A DNA stretch of 26,975 nt, from the NCBI GenBank assembly GCA_030832365.1, contig JAURJF010000004.1, positions 1 to 26,975 of the forward strand, given 5' to 3'. Origin of the DNA: Candidatus Nanopelagicales bacterium (lineage in GTDB: Bacteria > Actinomycetota > Actinomycetes > Nanopelagicales > Nanopelagicaceae). This document shows positions 23,463 through 26,975 of the stretch, piece by piece (the first letter of the stretch is position 1; each line of letters opens with the position of its first letter). The notes below the pieces were generated by a model that was not told where the DNA came from, searched no databases, and saw nothing but the letters and a program-made list of their open reading frames with translations. A program made the position numbers and the translations under genes.

Positions 23463-23636
23463 GTGCCATTACCAAAGCGAAAGATGTCGCGCTCGCGCAC
23501 ACGTTCTCGTCGTAGCCAGTGGAAAGCAACACCTGCAGCTACTGCAAATTGCCCGCAATGTTCGCAACCTAAGTTGCAACATACTGCTTGTCCTACCTGC
23601 GGCACCTATAACCGTCGTCAAGTTCTAGAGGTTTAG
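23463..23636 (+). CDS. rpmF: 50S ribosomal protein L32
   Basis: 57 residues starting at GTG behind AAAGGAG. MPLPKRKMSRSRTRSRRSQWKA is the L32 N-terminus. Cysteines C30, C33, C43 and C46 (CPQC...CPTC) form the zinc ribbon, and GTYNRRQVLEV is the typical end. Arginine codons are nearly all CGN, as in hup, in keeping with high expression. It is located between yceD and rnc, the classical order. Confidence 0.97.
   Translation: MPLPKRKMSRSRTRSRRSQWKATPAATANCPQCSQPKLQHTACPTCGTYNRRQVLEV
23627..23631 (+). promoter_or_regulatory. Ribosome binding site for the CTG start of rnc
   Basis: AGAGG, inside the last codons of rpmF, is six bases upstream of CTG 23638. It is the main argument for choosing this non-standard start. 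Confidence 0.55.
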
Positions 23637-23637
23637 T

Positions 23638-24312
23638 CTGAGTCTGGCTCTGACCGAAAAGCTTGGAGTTTCGGTAAAATCAGAGTTACTTGAACTGGCA
23701 TTAACTCACCGCTCCTTTGCTTATGAATTCGGTGGTCTTCCAACAAATGAACGCTTAGAGTTTCTAGGCGATAGCGTCCTTGGTTTAGTAATTACTGAAG
23801 CACTATATGAGCGCTTTCCAGATCTTGATGAATCCCGTCTCTCACCACTTCGCTCAGGAATAGTAAATATGCGAGCGCTTGCAAGTATTGCAAGAGAGTT
23901 AGAACTTGGTTCAGCGCTAAAGATTGGCAAAGGCGAGGAAGTAACTGGAGGAAGAGATAAGAATTCAATATTGGCAGATGCCTTTGAGGCTCTGGTTGGT
24001 GCAATTTATCTAGATCATGGTTTTGATGTTAGCGCTGAGATAATTATGCGCCTGATGAAGAGCGCTATTGATGAAGCGGTAACAAGGGGAGCAGGTCTTG
24101 ATGGCAAGACTGCACTTCAGGAGATTGTGGCCGCCTCTGGATGGTCGCCACCTGAATATAAGGTCAGCGAGTCAGGCCCTGATCACGATAAAGATTTTGT
24201 CGCCTATGCAATTGTTAATGGAATTACATATCCGCAAGGTCATGGCAAATCAAAGCGCGAAGCAGAACAAGTTGCAGCAAGAATTGCTTTTGAAGCGCTA
24301 TCAAATAAGTAG
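23638..24312 (+). CDS. rnc: Ribonuclease III, probable CTG start
   Basis: 224 residues if begun at CTG 23638. No ATG, GTG or TTG exists in frame between the upstream stop (23626-23628) and ATG 23869, and that ATG would delete the signature NERLEFLGDSVLG. AGAGG lies six bases before the CTG. Counting from it, the catalytic acids are E38, E41, D45, D114 and E117, the same numbers as in E. coli RNase III. The C-terminal dsRNA-binding domain (KTALQEIVAASGWSPPEYKV..., GKSKREAEQVAARIAFEAL) is complete. It processes rRNA precursors and other duplex RNA. Other in-frame CTG codons (23644, 23650) are possible starts but lack ribosome binding site spacing. Confidence 0.9.
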   Translation: MSLALTEKLGVSVKSELLELALTHRSFAYEFGGLPTNERLEFLGDSVLGLVITEALYERFPDLDESRLSPLRSGIVNMRALASIARELELGSALKIGKGEEVTGGRDKNSILADAFEALVGAIYLDHGFDVSAEIIMRLMKSAIDEAVTRGAGLDGKTALQEIVAASGWSPPEYKVSESGPDHDKDFVAYAIVNGITYPQGHGKSKREAEQVAARIAFEALSNK

Positions 24313-24315
24313 CTT

Positions 24316-25215
24316 ATGCCTGAGTTACCTGAGGTTGAAACTGTAAGGCGAGGTTTAGAACCTTTTATTGTTGGAAGAAAAATTAGAGAAATTGATGTAG
24401 TTCATAAAGGTGGAAATAGATCTTCTACCTATGCTCCATATAGCGCCATTAAGGGCGCAAAGGTATTAAATGTTAAGAGGCGTGGAAAGTTCCTATGGTT
24501 TGAATTAAACAGAGATTTTGCGCTTATGGCCCACCTAGGAATGAGCGGTCAGTTGTTAATCCAAGATAAGCAGAGCCAATATGAGAAACATCTGCGGGTT
24601 CGCATTGATTGCGACGATAGAAGAAAAGAGATTCGATTTGTTGATCAACGAACCTTTGGTTGGATTTCAATTGATAAGTTGGTCCTGGAAGACCAAGAGC
24701 TGATACCTCAATCCTTTACTCGTATCGCCCCTGATCTATTTGACGACAAATTTAATCGCAACGCTGTAATTAGCCGGATAGGTATGAAGAACAGCGCAAT
24801 AAAGCGAGTACTTCTTGATCAGGGCGTTGTTAGCGGGGTGGGTAATATCTATGCTGATGAAGCGCTCTGGCACGCAAAGATTCATCCCGAACGCCTTGCA
24901 AAGAAATTATCAGAGCAAGAGATCTCTAGCCTTCTTGATGCAACTAAATTTGTTATGGAGAAAGCCTTGAAGGCAGGTGGGACAAGTTTTGATGAGCTCT
25001 ATATAAATGTAAATGGCGAGAGTGGATACTTTGGTATTGAGCTTGAGGCATATGGCCAGGAGAATGAGCCCTGTTCGAGATGTGGCAGAGAGATTGCCAG
25101 GATTGCTTTCGCAAACCGGTCATCACATTTTTGTCCAGAATGCCAGAGCAAATCTCCCCTTAAGAAAGCGGGAAAAAAGAAGGTTAGAAAAAAAGTCAGC
25201 CCTAAGCGGGGGTAA
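24316..25215 (+). CDS. mutM: Formamidopyrimidine-DNA glycosylase (Fpg/MutM)
   Basis: 299 residues. The N-terminus MPELPEVETVRRGLEPF carries the catalytic Pro2 and Glu3 (once Met is removed, P1/E2). HLGMSGQLL, the helix-two-turn-helix region (IKRVLLDQGVVSGVGNIYADEALW) and the C-terminal zinc finger CSRCGREIARIAFANRSSHFCPEC are present. It removes 8-oxoguanine and formamidopyrimidines in base excision repair. An extra basic tail of about 20 residues after the zinc finger (KKAGKKKVRKKVSPKRG) is longer than in many homologues. It starts three bases after rnc. Confidence 0.95.
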   Translation: MPELPEVETVRRGLEPFIVGRKIREIDVVHKGGNRSSTYAPYSAIKGAKVLNVKRRGKFLWFELNRDFALMAHLGMSGQLLIQDKQSQYEKHLRVRIDCDDRRKEIRFVDQRTFGWISIDKLVLEDQELIPQSFTRIAPDLFDDKFNRNAVISRIGMKNSAIKRVLLDQGVVSGVGNIYADEALWHAKIHPERLAKKLSEQEISSLLDATKFVMEKALKAGGTSFDELYINVNGESGYFGIELEAYGQENEPCSRCGREIARIAFANRSSHFCPECQSKSPLKKAGKKKVRKKVSPKRG

Positions 25216-25242
25216 AACCCGAGCGTGCGCGGGCTCACCCGA

Positions 25243-25248
25243 TAGGTT
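25243..25248 (+). promoter_or_regulatory. Candidate -10 box for leaderless smc transcript
   Basis: TAGGTT fits TANNNT and ends six bases before the GTG at 25255. No ribosome binding site lies between (CTACCC). Inference from spacing. Confidence 0.45.
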
Positions 25249-25254
25249 CTACCC

Positions 25255-26975
25255 GTGTATTTAAAGAGCATGACCCTAAAGGGCTTTAAGTCCTTTGCCG
25301 CTCCAACGACCTTGAAGTTCGAGCCTGGAATCACCTGCGTGGTGGGGCCAAATGGTTCGGGTAAGAGCAATGTGGTTGATGCCCTCTCTTGGGTTATGGG
25401 TGAGCAGGGAGCAAAGAGCCTGCGCGGCGGAAAGATGGAAGATGTCATCTTTGCAGGAACTTCAGGGCGAGCACCTCTTGGACGAGCAGAGGTATCAGTA
25501 ACTATTGATAACGCAGATGGCGCTCTGCCAATTGAATTTAGCGAAGTTACTATTTCAAGAACTCTATTTAGAAATGGCCAGAGTGATTATCAAATAAATG
25601 GTGAATCAGCGCGCCTTCTAGATATTCAAGAGTTATTAAGCGATAGCGGTATCGGACGTGAGATGCATGTAATCGTTGGCCAGGGACAACTTGATGCCAT
25701 CCTCACAGCAAATCCTGAGGAGCGAAGAGGATTTATTGAAGAAGCTGCTGGAATATTAAAACATAGGAAGCGCAAAGAGAAAGCTCTTCGAAAATTAGAT
25801 TCAATGCAGGGCAATATGTCGAGAGTTCAAGATCTCACCAATGAGTTAAGAAGACAACTCCGCCCACTTGGTAAACAAGCAGAAGTCGCCAAAAAAGCTG
25901 CAGTGATCCAGGCTGATGTGCGAGATGCCAAACTAAGAATCTTGGCAGATGATTTAATTGCATTTAATTCAACTCTAAGTCTAGAAGTTGCTGATGAAAC
26001 CGCTCTTCGTCAGAGACGAAGTGAAGTTGATCAAGAGCTCGATCAATTACGTAAAAGAGAGATTGAGCTAGATCAGATAGCAGCGATTCAAGGACCAGAG
26101 TTAGCCAGTGCGCAGAATAATTATTACAGCCTAACTGCTCAGAAAGAAAAGTTAAGAGGAACTCAGAACTTAGCATCAGAGCGTGCGCGCTTCTTAGCTG
26201 AGGAGGCAGAGGAAGCTAGAGCGTCAGGGCGAGATCCTGAAGCGCTAGAGGCGGAGGCAAAAGTTTTAAGAGGCGAGGAATCTGTTCTACAAGGTTCATC
26301 TGATAAAGCGCGAGCAGAATTAGTTGCAGCAAGTAATAGCGTTACTCAATTAGAGGCGCGCTTAAAGGGCGAAGAAGATCGAGTAGCAGCAGCCCAGAGA
26401 GCAATTGCTGATTATCGAGAGGGAACTGCCAGACAAGAGGGACATATCAAGTCTCTCCAATCTCGAATCGATGGCGCAGGCTCTGAAATTAATAGGCTAG
26501 AGAGCGCGCTAACTGGCGCTCATGCAAGAGTTTCTGAATCTAAAGTTGAATTTGCTCGTCTTGAAAGTGATATTGCCGGTCTTGATGCAGGAGAACTCGG
26601 CCTTGATGCAGAATTTGAGAAAGCAAAGACTCTACTAAATGCAAGTAAGGCTGCTCTTGAAAAGTTAAGAAATGATCTCTCACTAGCCGAGAGAGCAAGA
26701 GCTGCTTCTGAGGCGAAAATTGATGCCCTCCGGCAAGCAACGCTGCATAAAGATGGAAGTGGCGCGCTATTAACAAATGATCAAGGAATAGTAATTCGTG
26801 GCAGCCTAGCATCGCTATTAACCGTTGAACCTGGCTGGCAGAGCGCAGTGACAAATGCCCTAGGGTCATTGGCAAATGCATTGGTACTGCAAGATCTAAA
26901 TCAGGTTATCTCTGCTATCACTTTTTTGAAGTCCAAATCTGCAGGAAGTGCTGAACTACTCTTTATCTCCGACGG
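25255..26975 (+). CDS. smc: Chromosome partition protein Smc, N-terminal part, cut by window edge
   Basis: 573 complete codons from GTG; the gene runs past the window end. MYLKSMTLKGFKSFA and the Walker A GPNGSGKS at residues 31-38 form the N-terminal ATPase head. SWVMGEQGAKSLRGGKMEDVIFAGT and the VIVGQGQLDAIL region with EERRGFIEEAAGILKHRKRKEKA complete it. Residues about 170-500 are a long coiled-coil arm. From about residue 505 (DQGIVIRGSLASLLTVEPGWQSAVTNALGSLANALV) the hinge domain begins. The return coil and C-terminal head lie outside. It acts with ScpAB to organise and segregate the chromosome. Confidence 0.97.
   Translation, partial: MYLKSMTLKGFKSFAAPTTLKFEPGITCVVGPNGSGKSNVVDALSWVMGEQGAKSLRGGKMEDVIFAGTSGRAPLGRAEVSVTIDNADGALPIEFSEVTISRTLFRNGQSDYQINGESARLLDIQELLSDSGIGREMHVIVGQGQLDAILTANPEERRGFIEEAAGILKHRKRKEKALRKLDSMQGNMSRVQDLTNELRRQLRPLGKQAEVAKKAAVIQADVRDAKLRILADDLIAFNSTLSLEVADETALRQRRSEVDQELDQLRKREIELDQIAAIQGPELASAQNNYYSLTAQKEKLRGTQNLASERARFLAEEAEEARASGRDPEALEAEAKVLRGEESVLQGSSDKARAELVAASNSVTQLEARLKGEEDRVAAAQRAIADYREGTARQEGHIKSLQSRIDGAGSEINRLESALTGAHARVSESKVEFARLESDIAGLDAGELGLDAEFEKAKTLLNASKAALEKLRNDLSLAERARAASEAKIDALRQATLHKDGSGALLTNDQGIVIRGSLASLLTVEPGWQSAVTNALGSLANALVLQDLNQVISAITFLKSKSAGSAELLFISD

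Noticed and set aside
23869..24312. A 147-residue open frame starting at ATG 23869 as the complete RNase III
   Set aside because: It lacks the first catalytic block; the same frame continues upstream to CTG 23638 with clear RNase III sequence.
25210..25250. GC-rich inverted-repeat-like sequence between mutM and smc as a terminator
   Set aside because: The arms are imperfect and no T-run follows on the plus strand; the T-rich side lies on the minus strand, where no gene needs it.
1..26975. Mobile elements, CRISPR arrays, phage genes, toxin-antitoxin or defence systems, or an undescribed gene cluster
   Set aside because: All genes belong to known housekeeping families in conserved order; no repeats, transposase motifs or unusual composition islands were seen.

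Overview
This 27 kb window is a dense, almost gene-saturated stretch of actinobacterial housekeeping chromosome. Gene content and order point to Actinobacteria: lepA-hemW-hrcA-dnaJ-rsmE-phoH-ybeY-CBS, then FAH-gltX-tRNA(Gln)-tRNA(Glu)-ndgR/ltbR-leuCD-hup-plsC-gpsA-ddl, then thiL-rpmB-recG-rsmD-coaD-divIVA-like-yceD-rpmF-rnc-mutM-smc. An HU with a lysine-rich tail and an IclR regulator divergent from leuCD are also actinobacterial traits. Base composition is low for that phylum (about 40-45% GC by eye, with many TTA leucine and AGA arginine codons). Gaps are tiny and start/stop codons often overlap. My best inference is a streamlined freshwater actinobacterium of the acI / Nanopelagicales type (Planktophila or Nanopelagicus-like); this is not proven by the sequence alone.

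Layout. 1-8483: translation and stress block (3' part of lepA, hemW, a small DoxX-like membrane protein, hrcA, dnaJ, rsmE, a HIT protein, phoH, ybeY, a CNNM/CBS membrane protein). 8493-11022: FAH-fold hydrolase, gltX and two tRNA genes that supply GluRS substrates. 11027-13817: the IclR regulator NdgR/LtbR on the minus strand, divergent from leuC-leuD, with a probable operator between them. 13818-14461: hup (HU), enclosed by the only two clear intrinsic terminators in the window. 14480-17342: plsC, gpsA, ddl (phospholipid and peptidoglycan precursors). 17351-18855: a lone AsnC/Lrp ligand-binding-domain protein (minus), thiL (plus) and rpmB (minus). 19025-26975: recG, rsmD, coaD, a DivIVA/SepIVA-like coiled coil, yceD, rpmF, rnc, mutM and the 5' part of smc.

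No mobile element, CRISPR array, phage gene, defence system or biosynthetic cluster was seen, and I found no undescribed system. The points worth a second look are about gene expression and genome compaction. rnc has no ATG/GTG/TTG start that preserves its active site and appears to begin at CTG behind a good ribosome binding site. At least six genes have a TANNNT -10 box 6-7 bases before the start codon, the pattern of leaderless transcripts, and in two of them the upstream gene's TAG stop forms the start of that box. Two blocks that lie far apart in other Actinobacteria abut at 8483/8493, with era absent from its usual place. A perfect 18-base inverted repeat lies before hup.
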